32,816 nucleotides of DNA from Streptococcus pseudopneumoniae (GCF_001070715.1 NZ_JVRR01000008.1:1-32816), one strand, 5' to 3'. Counted from the first letter of the stretch, positions 7,498 through 15,927 are shown. Program-made: numbers and translations. Notes: generated by a model from the sequence alone, not told the origin.

Positions 7498-8589
7498 TTA
7501 TAGCAAAGCTTTAAATTGAATGTTAGAGTCTTGTTCAAAACAATCATCAAAACCACGTGGATGATGGTATTCTACTAAGTGTTGATCTTGAGGATAAGTG
7601 TACTTACCGCCAACTTCCCAGATAAATGGATGGAAATCGTATTGCAAGCGATCTTTTCTCATTTTCCAAAGTTCTAGAATCTCATTAGTAGAAGCCATGA
7701 AGTTAGACCAGATATCATAGTGAACTGGGATAATGACTTTGGTACGCAGATTTTCTGCCATACGAAGAAGGTCGATAGATGTCATTTTATCTTGGATACC
7801 TACCGGATTTTCACCATAGTTATTCAAAGCAACATCAATTTTAAAGTCTTTACCATGTTTTGCAAAATAGTTTGAGAAGTGAGAATCTGCACCATGATAG
7901 ATAGTTCCACCTGGTGTTTCAAAGATATAGTTAACAGCCTTTTGAGCCATTTCTTCATCTGTAACAGCTAAGCCAGCAAGTTCACCGCCTGTCTCATCAG
8001 CACCGTTCACTGGGAGAGTTACCAAGCAAGTACGGTCAAATGATTCTACTGCATGAATCTTCATATCTTTTAATTCGATAGTGTCACCTGGTTTAACAAC
8101 GATGATACGTTCTTTTGGAACACCCCATCCTTCCCAGATTCGTCCACAGTGGTAAGGACCGATAAACTTAACATGCTCTAACTTAGAATTGTTGAGAATT
8201 GCTGCAGCTGTGTATGGGTCGATATGATCACTATGGAAGTGTGAAACTAAGTAATAATCTAGTTCGTTGATAGCAAATGGATCGATAACCATCGGCTGAA
8301 CACGTAAGTTTGGTTGCAACTTACGAACACCTGCCATATTTGCCATTTGGTGCCCACGAACCATATCTTTCACTTTTTTGGTTGATTTTCCACGGTTTGA
8401 CCAAAGGTCCATGACAACGTTAGCACCACCTGGTGTCTTAATCCAAGTACCACAGTTGCCTAGCCACCACATGGCAAAATTGCCTTCAGGTACGACTTCT
8501 TCTTCGATTTCTTCGTTCAACCATGTTCCCCACTCTGGGAAAGTAGCTAAAATCCATGACTCTCTTGTAATTTCTTTGACGTTTGGCAT
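7498..8589 (-). CDS. ulaG: L-ascorbate-6-phosphate lactonase UlaG
   Basis: Protein of 363 residues of the metallo-beta-lactamase fold. It hydrolyses the lactone ring of L-ascorbate 6-phosphate to 3-keto-L-gulonate 6-phosphate, the first step after import. The metal-binding motif is SHFHSDH (H117, H119, D121, H122), with further ligands expected at GADSHFS and [10 protein letters not shown]. The start ATG at 8589 follows GGAGG at good spacing. In this locus ulaG is not in the ulaA-F operon. It lies after ulaR with its own promoter, which carries the same 45-bp element as the ulaA promoter, so it should respond to the same signal. Confidence 0.93.
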   Translation of the reverse strand: MPNVKEITRESWILATFPEWGTWLNEEIEEEVVPEGNFAMWWLGNCGTWIKTPGGANVVMDLWSNRGKSTKKVKDMVRGHQMANMAGVRKLQPNLRVQPMVIDPFAINELDYYLVSHFHSDHIDPYTAAAILNNSKLEHVKFIGPYHCGRIWEGWGVPKERIIVVKPGDTIELKDMKIHAVESFDRTCLVTLPVNGADETGGELAGLAVTDEEMAQKAVNYIFETPGGTIYHGADSHFSNYFAKHGKDFKIDVALNNYGENPVGIQDKMTSIDLLRMAENLRTKVIIPVHYDIWSNFMASTNEILELWKMRKDRLQYDFHPFIWEVGGKYTYPQDQHLVEYHHPRGFDDCFEQDSNIQFKALL

Positions 8590-8628
8590 ATGTTGCCTCC
8601 TTTGGATATAATTGTTATCTTTGAGATT

Positions 8629-8634
8629 AGTATA
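8629..8634 (-). promoter_or_regulatory. -10 of the ulaG promoter
   Basis: Extended -10 TGG-TATACT on the minus strand. The -35 position is only TTTTTT, so the promoter is weak on its own and is expected to need an activator. Confidence 0.6.
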
Positions 8635-8652
8635 CCACCCTTCAAAACACTA

Positions 8653-8697
8653 AAAAAGACCAAGAAAAACACAGGTTTGTGTTCATCATTGGACTGT
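8653..8697 (-). promoter_or_regulatory. Shared ula box upstream of ulaG, putative UlaR site
   Basis: This 45-bp element aligns without gaps to 15182-15226 upstream of ulaA, with 35 of 45 bases identical. Shared blocks on the plus strand are AAAAAGACCAAGAA, ACACAG, TGTTCA and TTGGACTGT. It starts 18 bases upstream of the -10 and ends 3 bases from the ulaR stop codon. Identity as a UlaR site is inferred from its place and conservation. Confidence 0.7.
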
Positions 8698-8700
8698 CCT

Positions 8701-10374
8701 TCAAATATCTTCCAAAAAAGCTTGAACTACTATTTCTTGATTTATAAGTGTTTGAACCTCTTCTTGGAACTTACTAGCCAACTTACTGTCTACAATATAA
8801 GACGAAATAAGACTAGAAAGATTTTCACTGAAACTTTTGCTCTCATTACGAAATATATTGTGTTTAAGATAGTCTAGCATTTTCAAAATATCTTCTGCTT
8901 CAAGGATAGGATTAACCCTTAAAATCGGAAATCTGCTATCCAAATCATCATTAGTAGTAATCACTACATCAACTTGTGCAATATCTTCCACACTCTTAAA
9001 TTGTTCTGTTGTAAATACAGTGCCAATTTGCTCATTTGGAAAATAAAGTTTGCATTGTTTCAGCAAAAGTCTCGAAACCGCAACACCTTCATCACAAACG
9101 AGATAAACTTTTTTCATATTTTTTTGAGACGATGGTGTATACTTTAAAAATCCTCCAATATGAATCGTCAAATAGGCAATATCATCGTCTGTTAGCCGAA
9201 TAAACCATGCTCCTTCTAAAATTTCCGCAGATTTTCTAGTGACTAAAAATAATTCTCCATACTTGGATCGAATTTGTTTTGTTAGAGGATTTTTAGAAAA
9301 AATACCGTAAGTCTTTCTAAATAACAAGGCTTTACAGTGGATCATCAAATTTCGTAACAAATCATCCTTGTTCTCAATCTCCATTCGGATTTGTGATTCA
9401 AAATACCAGATGAATTCTTCTAAAGCAAGTTTTAACTGCCGAAAATCATCACTTTCTGCATGAATATCCAAATCTTTACGATAGGAGAGGAGAAGAACAG
9501 CTACAAGAGAAACTTCAAGTTCTGACAAAGAAATTTCAAACTTTTGAAACAACCGTTCTCCTAATTTCTTAGACACCTGATACTCTATTCTTTTTCTTAT
9601 CAAAGAAAATTCTTTCTCTATATCCTGATGTCTTTCTTGATACTGTTCAACATTATGACAGCTTAACAGCAAATAAGGTAGAACCTGCAACATAAAAGTT
9701 ACTTCATGATGATTTATTTTCTTCCCTAAATCTTGTTCAACTAAAGGAACCTGTTCCTTAAAAAATTGGTTCATTTCAACAGAAAGCAAACACTCACCAT
9801 CTAACCTCTCTTTCATCTTATCTTCTAAAATAGATACAAAAGTGGCATTTTCTTCCATAAAAATATGATATAGAAGCGATTGAAGATACTGAATTTTATT
9901 AAGAGGGTGGGCATGAAGATGGTATCCCTGTGACTTGCTCACTTGCAAGGTCACCTGATATTGTTCCAAAGTTAGTTGATAACGAATACTATTCAAATCA
10001 TTGAGAACAGTATTCCTAGACACCTCTGTTAACTCCATCAATTTTTCAATCGTAATACGTTCTTTAGAAATACCTATCCATAGTAACATTATCATCATAC
10101 GTTCATGCGCACTCATGATATAATCGTACGAATCTACTTCCGATAATAGTTCACAACAAGCATCTCTCTGCTCTTCCGTTAAGTGAATACCAATTCGTGG
10201 AATACTAATGATATGAAGCGCCTCGTCACCCAAAGCAGCATTGATTTTGTCAATGTGATAATAAATTTTCCTTCTTGACTCTTTCAAATCTTTTGAAATC
10301 GCCATAATCGTTTTGGACGTTTCTTGATCCATCAAATATTGAAGCAAATCACAACTTGCCTTATCCAGTACCAT
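8701..10374 (-). CDS. ulaR: BglG-family PRD-containing activator UlaR
   Basis: Protein of 557 residues, a transcription regulator controlled by PTS phosphorylation. In order: two N-terminal helix-turn-helix regions (about 1-60 and 80-115, the second with LMELTEVSRNTVLNDLNSIR); PRD1 (about 175-285, with NHHEVTFMLQVL); PRD2 (about 295-400, with MIHCKALLF and YLTIHIGGFL supplying histidines); and an EIIB-like domain with KKVYLVCDEGVAVSRLLL. The last 65 residues do not look like the EIIA domain that longer relatives carry. UlaR is known in pneumococcus as activator of ula genes in response to ascorbate. The start at 10374 has AGGAG 8 bases upstream. A modest promoter (TTGAAA, 17 bp, TACTAT) may lie upstream. 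It sits between ulaF and ulaG with a terminator before it. Confidence 0.88.
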   Translation of the reverse strand: MVLDKASCDLLQYLMDQETSKTIMAISKDLKESRRKIYYHIDKINAALGDEALHIISIPRIGIHLTEEQRDACCELLSEVDSYDYIMSAHERMMIMLLWIGISKERITIEKLMELTEVSRNTVLNDLNSIRYQLTLEQYQVTLQVSKSQGYHLHAHPLNKIQYLQSLLYHIFMEENATFVSILEDKMKERLDGECLLSVEMNQFFKEQVPLVEQDLGKKINHHEVTFMLQVLPYLLLSCHNVEQYQERHQDIEKEFSLIRKRIEYQVSKKLGERLFQKFEISLSELEVSLVAVLLLSYRKDLDIHAESDDFRQLKLALEEFIWYFESQIRMEIENKDDLLRNLMIHCKALLFRKTYGIFSKNPLTKQIRSKYGELFLVTRKSAEILEGAWFIRLTDDDIAYLTIHIGGFLKYTPSSQKNMKKVYLVCDEGVAVSRLLLKQCKLYFPNEQIGTVFTTEQFKSVEDIAQVDVVITTNDDLDSRFPILRVNPILEAEDILKMLDYLKHNIFRNESKSFSENLSSLISSYIVDSKLASKFQEEVQTLINQEIVVQAFLEDI

Positions 10375-10490
10375 ATTTCATACTCCTCTATCAATCAACT
10401 GCCTTGAAAACAACTTTATAATAGTATCACATTCACTAACGCATTTCAATTATCAACAGTAGTCTCTTAATAACGAATACTTACAATTAC

Positions 10491-10524
10491 AAAAGCGAGG
10501 CTTGGATCGAAAGGTCCTAGCCTC
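10491..10524 (-). terminator. Terminator of the ulaABCDEF operon
   Basis: Stem GAGGCTTGGA (10497-10506) with TCCTAGCCTC (10515-10524), one mismatch, then a short T-run on the minus strand (complement of 10491-10494). It lies directly after ulaF and separates the operon from ulaR. Confidence 0.75.
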
Positions 10525-10540
10525 TTTTCAATTCAATTTC

Positions 10541-11248
10541 TTATTTCTTTTGACCGTAATAAGCATTTGGTCCATGCTTACGTTGGTAGTGTTTTTCTAG
10601 AATGTACTGAGGAGCAGGTTCAACTCTTGGATTGATTTGTTCTGTAAAGCGATTCATCTTTGATACTTCCTCTAGTACGACAGAGTGATAAACAGCATTC
10701 TCTGGATTTTTTCCCCAGGTGAATGGACCGTGATTACGTACAACAATACCTGGTACTTCAACAGGATTGAGACCACGACGCTCAAATTCTTCTACGATAA
10801 CCAAGCCAGTATCTTTTTCATAGGCCACTTCTACTTCATCCTTGGTCAAACTACGGGCGCAAGGGATTGAACCGTAGAAATAATCTGCATGGGTTGTTCC
10901 GTAGAAAGGAATATCACGACCAGCCTGTGCCCAACCAACTGCTTCTGTCGAATGCGTGTGGACTACACTACCAATCTCTGGCCACGCTTTATATAACTGC
11001 ACATGAGTCGGAAGGTCAGAAGAGGGTCGTAAATCACCTTCTAGAACCTTTCCATCTAGGTCAGTCACTACCATATTTTCAGGTGTCAGCTTATCATAGT
11101 CCACACCTGATGGTTTAATAACAATGACACCTAGTTCGCGATTGACTTCCGATACATTCCCCCAGGTAAATTTGACAAGTCCATGTTTTGGCAATGATTG
11201 ATTGGCATCACAGACTCGTTTACGCATAGCATTGATTACTTGATTCAT
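10541..11248 (-). CDS. ulaF: L-ribulose-5-phosphate 4-epimerase UlaF
   Basis: Protein of 235 residues of the class II aldolase/AraD family. It converts L-ribulose 5-phosphate to D-xylulose 5-phosphate, the last step of ascorbate breakdown. Zinc-ligand histidines appear in VHTHSTEAVGWAQ and in VVRNHGPFTWG; THADYFYGSIPC is also typical of AraD/UlaF/SgbE. AraD would look very similar, but the operon with ulaA-E fixes the role. It starts one base after the ulaE stop, so the two are translationally coupled. It is the last gene of the operon before the terminator at 10491-10524. Confidence 0.93.
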   Translation of the reverse strand: MNQVINAMRKRVCDANQSLPKHGLVKFTWGNVSEVNRELGVIVIKPSGVDYDKLTPENMVVTDLDGKVLEGDLRPSSDLPTHVQLYKAWPEIGSVVHTHSTEAVGWAQAGRDIPFYGTTHADYFYGSIPCARSLTKDEVEVAYEKDTGLVIVEEFERRGLNPVEVPGIVVRNHGPFTWGKNPENAVYHSVVLEEVSKMNRFTEQINPRVEPAPQYILEKHYQRKHGPNAYYGQKK

Positions 11249-11249
11249 C

Positions 11250-12113
11250 TTACATCAAACCTGCTTTCTTAATTAGTGGGTAGAGAAAAGCTTGGGCCTC
11301 TTGAATGGCTGCGCGTGTTTCTTCTACAGTTTCACAATTTTCAGACCACATTTCGATTAGGAAAGGACCATTATAATTGGTTTGCTTTAAAATATCGAAA
11401 GCTTCTTCCCATTTGACACAACCCTGCCCAAAAGGTACATCTCGGAACTGGCCCTTTGAACTTTCTGTCACTGCATAAGTATCCTTAAGATGGAGAGCTG
11501 CGATAGCATGGTGACCTAGATAGAACTCACTATAGACATCATTATGCCATGCAGACACATTCCCAATATCTGGATATACAAAAAGGTAGGGAGAGTCAAT
11601 ATCCTTTTCTACAGCCAAGTATTTTTCGATACTATTGATAAAAGGATCATCCATAATTTCAATAGCAAGTATCACCTGAGCTTCTTCAGCCCAGTCACAA
11701 GCTTTTCTCAAATTTTTGATAAAACGTTGGCGTGTCTGGGGTGACTTTTCCTCATAGTAAACGTCGTAACCAGCTAATTGAATAGTACGAACTCCCAAGT
11801 CTTGGGCTAATTCAATACATTTTTTCATGAGTTCTAGAGATTTTTCCTCTATAACTGGATCATTTGATCCCAATGGGTAGCGACGATGGCCTGAAAAACA
11901 GATAGAAGGAATACGAACACCAGTTTTATAGATTGCTTTGACAACTTCCAAACGCTCGTCCTTGCTCCAGTCCAGTCTTGCTAAACGCTCGTCACGTTCA
12001 TCAATAGACATCTCGACAAAATCAAAGCCTAACTCCTTGGCAAAATTTAAACGTTCTAGCCAAGTAAAGTGTGTCGGGGTTGCCTTTTCATAAATTCCAA
12101 TTGGACGTACCAT
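11250..12113 (-). CDS. ulaE: L-xylulose-5-phosphate 3-epimerase UlaE
   Basis: Protein of 287 residues with an AP-endonuclease-type (xylose isomerase-like) TIM barrel. It epimerises L-xylulose 5-phosphate to L-ribulose 5-phosphate. Recognisable stretches are the metal-ligand glutamates in LAIEIMDDPFINSI and in GPFLIEMWSENC, plus HLKDTYAV and the opening PIGIYEKATP. Three bases separate it from ulaD upstream and one from ulaF downstream. Length is normal for UlaE/SgbU. Confidence 0.93.
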   Translation of the reverse strand: MVRPIGIYEKATPTHFTWLERLNFAKELGFDFVEMSIDERDERLARLDWSKDERLEVVKAIYKTGVRIPSICFSGHRRYPLGSNDPVIEEKSLELMKKCIELAQDLGVRTIQLAGYDVYYEEKSPQTRQRFIKNLRKACDWAEEAQVILAIEIMDDPFINSIEKYLAVEKDIDSPYLFVYPDIGNVSAWHNDVYSEFYLGHHAIAALHLKDTYAVTESSKGQFRDVPFGQGCVKWEEAFDILKQTNYNGPFLIEMWSENCETVEETRAAIQEAQAFLYPLIKKAGLM

Positions 12114-12116
12114 GGT

Positions 12117-12782
12117 TTACCCCCAAATTCGTTTGATTTCATCCTTGAAGGCACGCGCTGCTCCTGCTGGATCCGCAGCCTCTGTAATTCCACGACCTGC
12201 GATAAAAGTAAAGACATCAACACCTTCAAAGAGTTTGAGAGTATCTACATCTAGACCACCTGTTACAGATACACGGAATCCCATGTCAATGAGTTTTTTA
12301 ACCTTATTAAGGTCTTTTTCACCCCAAGTTTCACCAGCAAGAAGAGCATCACGAGATTGGTGATAAATAGCTTGTGAGATACCTGCATCTAGCCAAAGCT
12401 GAGCTTGTTCAAAAGTCCAATCGCCATAAAGCTCGATCTGGATTTCGCCTCGTTCTCCTCGTTCAGTCTTGATAGCCTTTAGAGCTGCTTCCATAGTAGG
12501 TATGGTTGCACAACAGATACAAGTCATCCAGTCTGCTCCACGAACCGCATTATTTTTAGCAACTGTTCCACCAGCATCAGCACATTTTGTGTCTGCCACA
12601 ATAATCTTATCTGGGAAAAGGCTACGCAAGACTTCAACCAGTTCACTTCCAACTTGAAGCAAGCAAACAGTTCCAGCTTCGATAATATCTACTTCCTGAC
12701 CAACAGAAACAGCTGCTTTAATCGCTCCTTGCAAGTCTGAATGGTCTAATGCAACTTGTAAATTAGGTATTCTTTTTGTCAT
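12117..12782 (-). CDS. ulaD: 3-keto-L-gulonate-6-phosphate decarboxylase UlaD
   Basis: Protein of 221 residues of the orotidine-monophosphate decarboxylase superfamily. It decarboxylates 3-keto-L-gulonate 6-phosphate to L-xylulose 5-phosphate using Mg. Active-site residues are seen in ALDHSD (D13), IIEAGT (E35) and VADTKCADAGG (D64, K66), with the phosphate-binding TGGLDVD near the C-terminus. The frame stays open to 12851, but the ATG at 12782 has AGAGGAA upstream and gives MTKRIPNLQVALD, the usual family start, so I chose it. It lies 16 bases after ulaC. Confidence 0.93.
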   Translation of the reverse strand: MTKRIPNLQVALDHSDLQGAIKAAVSVGQEVDIIEAGTVCLLQVGSELVEVLRSLFPDKIIVADTKCADAGGTVAKNNAVRGADWMTCICCATIPTMEAALKAIKTERGERGEIQIELYGDWTFEQAQLWLDAGISQAIYHQSRDALLAGETWGEKDLNKVKKLIDMGFRVSVTGGLDVDTLKLFEGVDVFTFIAGRGITEAADPAGAARAFKDEIKRIWG

Positions 12783-12798
12783 TTCTTTATTCCTCTTT

Positions 12799-13284
12799 CT
12801 AACTTTCCAAATCCAATCCTTCGAGATAAGGGCTATCCTTAGATTCTTCAATCATAGCCAAGACATCTTCTTTAGTCTGGCAAGCCTGTAAACGTGCAAT
12901 AGAATCTTCTAATTCAAACAGGGCAATGATTTGTGGAATGGCTACACTTGTGTGAATTTTTGAGCTTGTTGCTGCTAGTGCCAACAAAACAGATACCTCT
13001 TTCCCATCTGAAAATACAACAGGATTTTGTAAAGTAATTAATGAAAAGGCATCACTTTGCACACCAGCTTCAGGTCTAGCGTGGGGCATAGCCATACCTG
13101 GCATCAAGATATAGTAAGGGCCATACTCTTCAGTCGATTCAATGATAGCATCGTAATATTCTGGCAAAATTGCCCCACTTTCAATCAAGGGATCTACTGC
13201 TACCTTGACTGCTTCTTTCCAATCGTTAGCCTCTAAACCTAGTCGGATCGAGTCATTGTCAATTAAAGCTTGTTTTAAATTCAT
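12799..13284 (-). CDS. ulaC: PTS ascorbate-specific enzyme IIA UlaC
   Basis: Protein of 161 residues of the mannitol/fructose (PTS_EIIA_2) family. It carries phosphate from HPr to UlaB. The phosphorylated histidine is H68 in MAMPHARPE. The start ATG at 13284 follows AAGGAGG. A strong stem-loop lies in the 76-base gap between ulaB and this gene and could tune expression of the IIA and catabolic genes relative to IIB and IIC. Confidence 0.92.
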   Translation of the reverse strand: MNLKQALIDNDSIRLGLEANDWKEAVKVAVDPLIESGAILPEYYDAIIESTEEYGPYYILMPGMAMPHARPEAGVQSDAFSLITLQNPVVFSDGKEVSVLLALAATSSKIHTSVAIPQIIALFELEDSIARLQACQTKEDVLAMIEESKDSPYLEGLDLES

Positions 13285-13304
13285 ATCTGCCTCCTTTATT
13301 TAAA

Positions 13305-13353
13305 GAGGGAGAAGGACAGAAACGATAACTCTCAGTTTCTGTCCAGCCCCCTC
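13305..13353 (-). other. Strong intercistronic stem-loop between ulaB and ulaC
   Basis: Perfect 10-bp inner stem GGACAGAAAC (13314-13323) with GTTTCTGTCC (13335-13344). It is extended by a 7-bp outer stem (13305-13311 with 13347-13353, one wobble) across a small bulge. No T-run follows, so it is not a classical terminator. An mRNA processing or stabilising element, or a weak attenuator, is more likely. Confidence 0.65.
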
Positions 13354-13360
13354 CAACCTT

Positions 13361-13642
13361 TTACTGTAGTGCTTGACTGAGTTTTTCAGTGATCTCTTTA
13401 TCATCCATCAAGTTGTCAAGACCAATTAACTTCCCATTAGTTCGCCCTTCCAATTCTTGAATCAAATGAAGAGAAGCGATTACGATGTCATATCCTGCTG
13501 CTAAACCTTTAGCTTCACCGACACTGCATGAATTGACTGTAAAATCTGTTTGATTAAGCTTACGGAGAGCATTTTCAACCTTCATCTTGATAACCATTGA
13601 TGAACCCATTCCATTTCCGCACGCTGCTAATACTTTAACCAT
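13361..13642 (-). CDS. ulaB: PTS ascorbate-specific enzyme IIB UlaB
   Basis: Protein of 93 residues of the lactose/cellobiose-type IIB fold used by ascorbate/galactitol systems. The phosphorylated cysteine is C8 in ACGNGMGSS. It receives phosphate from UlaC and passes it to ascorbate carried by UlaA at the inner face of the membrane. It starts 23 bases after the ulaA stop and has GGAGA upstream. Length and active site are typical. Confidence 0.93.
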   Translation of the reverse strand: MVKVLAACGNGMGSSMVIKMKVENALRKLNQTDFTVNSCSVGEAKGLAAGYDIVIASLHLIQELEGRTNGKLIGLDNLMDDKEITEKLSQALQ

Positions 13643-13665
13643 TTTATTTTCTCCTTTTCTAGAAA

Positions 13666-15123
13666 CTATGCTTCTTCTTGAACTTCACCGTTGTAATATT
13701 TCTCTTTATCTTTTGCTTTGGCAAATTGAAGTTGAGGAATAACAAGCAAGAAGAGACACACAAGTACATAACCAACAATACCAAGGTATTTGAAGATGTA
13801 TCCAAATCCAAGCCATGGGAATTCAAAGTCGATATTTCCATGGTAACCACCGTAAGATGCTAAGTCAAGAAGGGCCACACAGAGAGCTCCTAAAGCAACT
13901 TGGAGAACACCTGAGATGAAGGATAGGATAACAGCCGCTTTCCATCCACCGCGTTTATCAGCGTAGACCGCAATGGCTGCATTGTCAAAGAACACTGGTA
14001 CAAATCCTGTAATAATAAGAATCGGATTTTTAAAGACTATGAGCAAGACAATTGTGATCAATTGACCAATCAAACCAAAGGCAAATCCAGACAAGACAGC
14101 GTTTGGAGAACCAAATCCATAAGAAGCCGCAACGTCAACCGCTGGGAATGAACCTGGCAACAATTTGTTTGAAATACCTTGGAAGGCGTTTGTCAACTCA
14201 GATACGAACATGCGAACACCTTGCATCAAAACGAACAAGTAAACTGAGAAGGTGAAGGCTGTTTGGATAATGTACATAAAGAAATCTTGTTTAGCAGGAT
14301 TGAATAGAGTTCCTGAAGTAATGACTTCTTTGTTAGACATAATGTCTGGACCCAAGATTAAAAGAATGGCTCCGAAGAATACGAGCATCAAAGTAGCAGA
14401 TGCAACAACTGTATCGTGGAAAATTGAGAGGAACTTAGGCAATTTAAGATTGTCTAGGCTTTCTTCTTTCTTACCAAAGCGTCCTGCCACTTTATCTACA
14501 AACCAGATTGCAAATTGTTGTTGGTGACCAATCGCAAATCCACCACCACCAGTCAAGCGTTGAGTTGCCTCAACAGTCATATTTGAACTAACTGCCCAGT
14601 AAAGTCCACAGATGATACCAATCGCTGCTGTACCGTAAGCATTGCGCAATTGTGGTACTAAGAATAGAACCATAAGAGATACTGTTGCAGCTTGTTGTAC
14701 CATGATGTGACCAGTAATAAAGAGGGTTCTTACCTTCGTAATCTTTCGAAGAGCTACGAGCAAGATATTTATTCCGAAACCAATCAATAGAGCTGTAGTT
14801 GCAGTTCCAACAAAATCTGGAAACTCTGCTGCAATTTTGTTGTTTGCTGCAGCAAGTCCAAAGTAAGGGTCGATAACCGCTGCACCAATTTGGAATTTGT
14901 AGTTAAGGGCTGCTAAGATCGGACGGAAGGTTGTAACCAAACCACCCGCACCCACGTTGAGCAACATATACCCTACTGTTGCTTTAACAAACCCTGAGAA
15001 AACGTCGTGGGCAGGTTTTTTCAAAAGTGCGTATCCTATCAACACCAATAAACCTACGAAAAATGCGGGATTCTGCAAAATATTGCTAGAAAACCAATTT
15101 AGAATACTTGAAATGACTTCCAT
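13666..15123 (-). CDS. ulaA: PTS ascorbate-specific enzyme IIC UlaA
   Basis: Protein of 485 residues, an integral membrane transporter with about 11 hydrophobic segments. It takes up L-ascorbate with phosphorylation to L-ascorbate 6-phosphate. Family-typical stretches are ILQNPAFFVGLLVLIGY at the N-terminus, LTGGGGFAIGHQQQ in the middle and GGYHGNIDFEFPW near the end. An upstream in-frame start exists (15192), but the ATG at 15123 has GGAG at good distance, so I chose it. The upstream start would also lie inside the promoter. It is the first gene of ulaABCDEF; a cre site and the shared ula box precede it. Confidence 0.94.
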   Translation of the reverse strand: MEVISSILNWFSSNILQNPAFFVGLLVLIGYALLKKPAHDVFSGFVKATVGYMLLNVGAGGLVTTFRPILAALNYKFQIGAAVIDPYFGLAAANNKIAAEFPDFVGTATTALLIGFGINILLVALRKITKVRTLFITGHIMVQQAATVSLMVLFLVPQLRNAYGTAAIGIICGLYWAVSSNMTVEATQRLTGGGGFAIGHQQQFAIWFVDKVAGRFGKKEESLDNLKLPKFLSIFHDTVVASATLMLVFFGAILLILGPDIMSNKEVITSGTLFNPAKQDFFMYIIQTAFTFSVYLFVLMQGVRMFVSELTNAFQGISNKLLPGSFPAVDVAASYGFGSPNAVLSGFAFGLIGQLITIVLLIVFKNPILIITGFVPVFFDNAAIAVYADKRGGWKAAVILSFISGVLQVALGALCVALLDLASYGGYHGNIDFEFPWLGFGYIFKYLGIVGYVLVCLFLLVIPQLQFAKAKDKEKYYNGEVQEEA

Positions 15124-15157
15124 AATTATTCTCCTTTTTAATTGTTTTTGTAGGTTT

Positions 15158-15163
15158 ATTATA
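15158..15163 (-). promoter_or_regulatory. -10 of the ulaA promoter
   Basis: TATAAT on the minus strand. The hexamer 17 bases upstream is TTTTTG, a poor -35, which fits an activator-dependent promoter. Confidence 0.7.
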
Positions 15164-15168
15164 TACTT

Positions 15169-15182
15169 TGAAAGCGGAAACA
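15169..15182. promoter_or_regulatory. cre site (CcpA) in the ulaA promoter
   Basis: TGAAAGCGGAAACA on the plus strand matches the cre consensus TGNAARCGNWWWCA at every defined position. It occupies the spacer between -10 and -35, so CcpA binding would block polymerase. Carbon catabolite repression of the operon is the expected result. Confidence 0.8.
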
Positions 15183-15226
15183 AAAAGACCAAGAATTACA
15201 CAGCGGACTGTTCACTCTTGGACTGT
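15182..15226 (-). promoter_or_regulatory. Shared ula box upstream of ulaA, putative UlaR site
   Basis: Partner of the element at 8653-8697, with the same four conserved blocks in the same spacing. It begins 18 bases upstream of the -10, exactly as at ulaG. It overlaps the upstream edge of the cre site by one base. Confidence 0.7.
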
Positions 15227-15253
15227 ATGATTTATGATATTTTAATGATTAGC

Positions 15254-15877
15254 TTAGTTTCTCGTAGCTAGATAAAATGGAAGAATTTTATCATAAGATT
15301 TCAATAAATTTTCCACGATATCTTCTTCAGATGAATTTTCTGTCACTGGAACATCTATCTTCACTAAAACTTTTCGGATTTCCTGATTGGATAGTTTATT
15401 TCTTAAAATTTGACGATTCTCTTCGTTCGCCTCCCACCGTTGACTTTGACCATCAGAGTAGACTAGATAATAAATCCCTTCAACGGTTGGAATGTCTAAA
15501 ACCTTGGCTTGCTTGTCTAAAGTCTGTTCGTCTTTCTTACGTTCAACAAAACTGACTTCTAGTGATACTCCAAAATCTGAAGGACTTCCATACAAACGTA
15601 AGGCCATCATAGGTTCTGTCACTTGTCCGTCTCTCTGTAGATAAACCCAAAAATGTGGTCTCAAACGCTGTGCCTGATTCATCCACTGGCTAGTCTGTTG
15701 GAGTTGCCATTCTGGATGGCTTGCTTGAAAGGCTTTGGCCAGTTCTGTAAAAGCCTTTCGGGCCTCTTGTCCTTTGTGGCGGAATGCCAGCATCTTCTCT
15801 CGCTCTGCTCCCGCTTTATCAGGATTACGGTACTGCAAACCAGCAAAGTTCAGATAGTCTCTTATCTTATTCAACAT
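15254..15877 (-). CDS. Conserved hypothetical protein, 207 residues
   Basis: I do not recognise a named family. The protein is soluble, with no signal peptide or membrane segment. The N-terminal 70 residues are basic and helical. The middle (about 70-125) has alternating beta-like stretches such as HFWVYLQRDG and FGVSLEVSFVERKKDEQTL. The C-terminal part is acidic and helical (TENSSEEDIVENLLKSY). The start ATG at 15877 has GAGGAG 9 bases upstream. It lies between the jag terminator and the ulaA promoter, with no clear promoter of its own, so it may be expressed by read-through from rnpA-yidC-jag. No terminator is seen between its stop and the ula promoter. Confidence 0.75.
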   Translation of the reverse strand: MLNKIRDYLNFAGLQYRNPDKAGAEREKMLAFRHKGQEARKAFTELAKAFQASHPEWQLQQTSQWMNQAQRLRPHFWVYLQRDGQVTEPMMALRLYGSPSDFGVSLEVSFVERKKDEQTLDKQAKVLDIPTVEGIYYLVYSDGQSQRWEANEENRQILRNKLSNQEIRKVLVKIDVPVTENSSEEDIVENLLKSYDKILPFYLATRN

Positions 15878-15902
15878 TAATTTAATCTCCTCTAGCTAGC
15901 AA

Positions 15903-15925
15903 AAAATCAGGTCAACCCTGATTTT
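15903..15925. terminator. Terminator after jag
   Basis: Perfect 9-bp stem AAAATCAGG/CCTGATTTT with a 5-base loop, directly after the jag stop. The minus-strand continuation TTTT gives a terminator in the gene direction. It is probably partly read through to serve the next gene. Confidence 0.75.
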
Positions 15926-15927
15926 AC

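Noticed and set aside
10471..10490. AACGAATA resembling a ComX box between ulaR and ulaF
   Set aside because: On the plus strand facing ulaF antisense, lacks the first consensus T and no gene follows.
13659..13850. Possible small gene after ulaA
   Set aside because: Overlaps the ulaA 3' end in another frame, with no Shine-Dalgarno sequence of its own.
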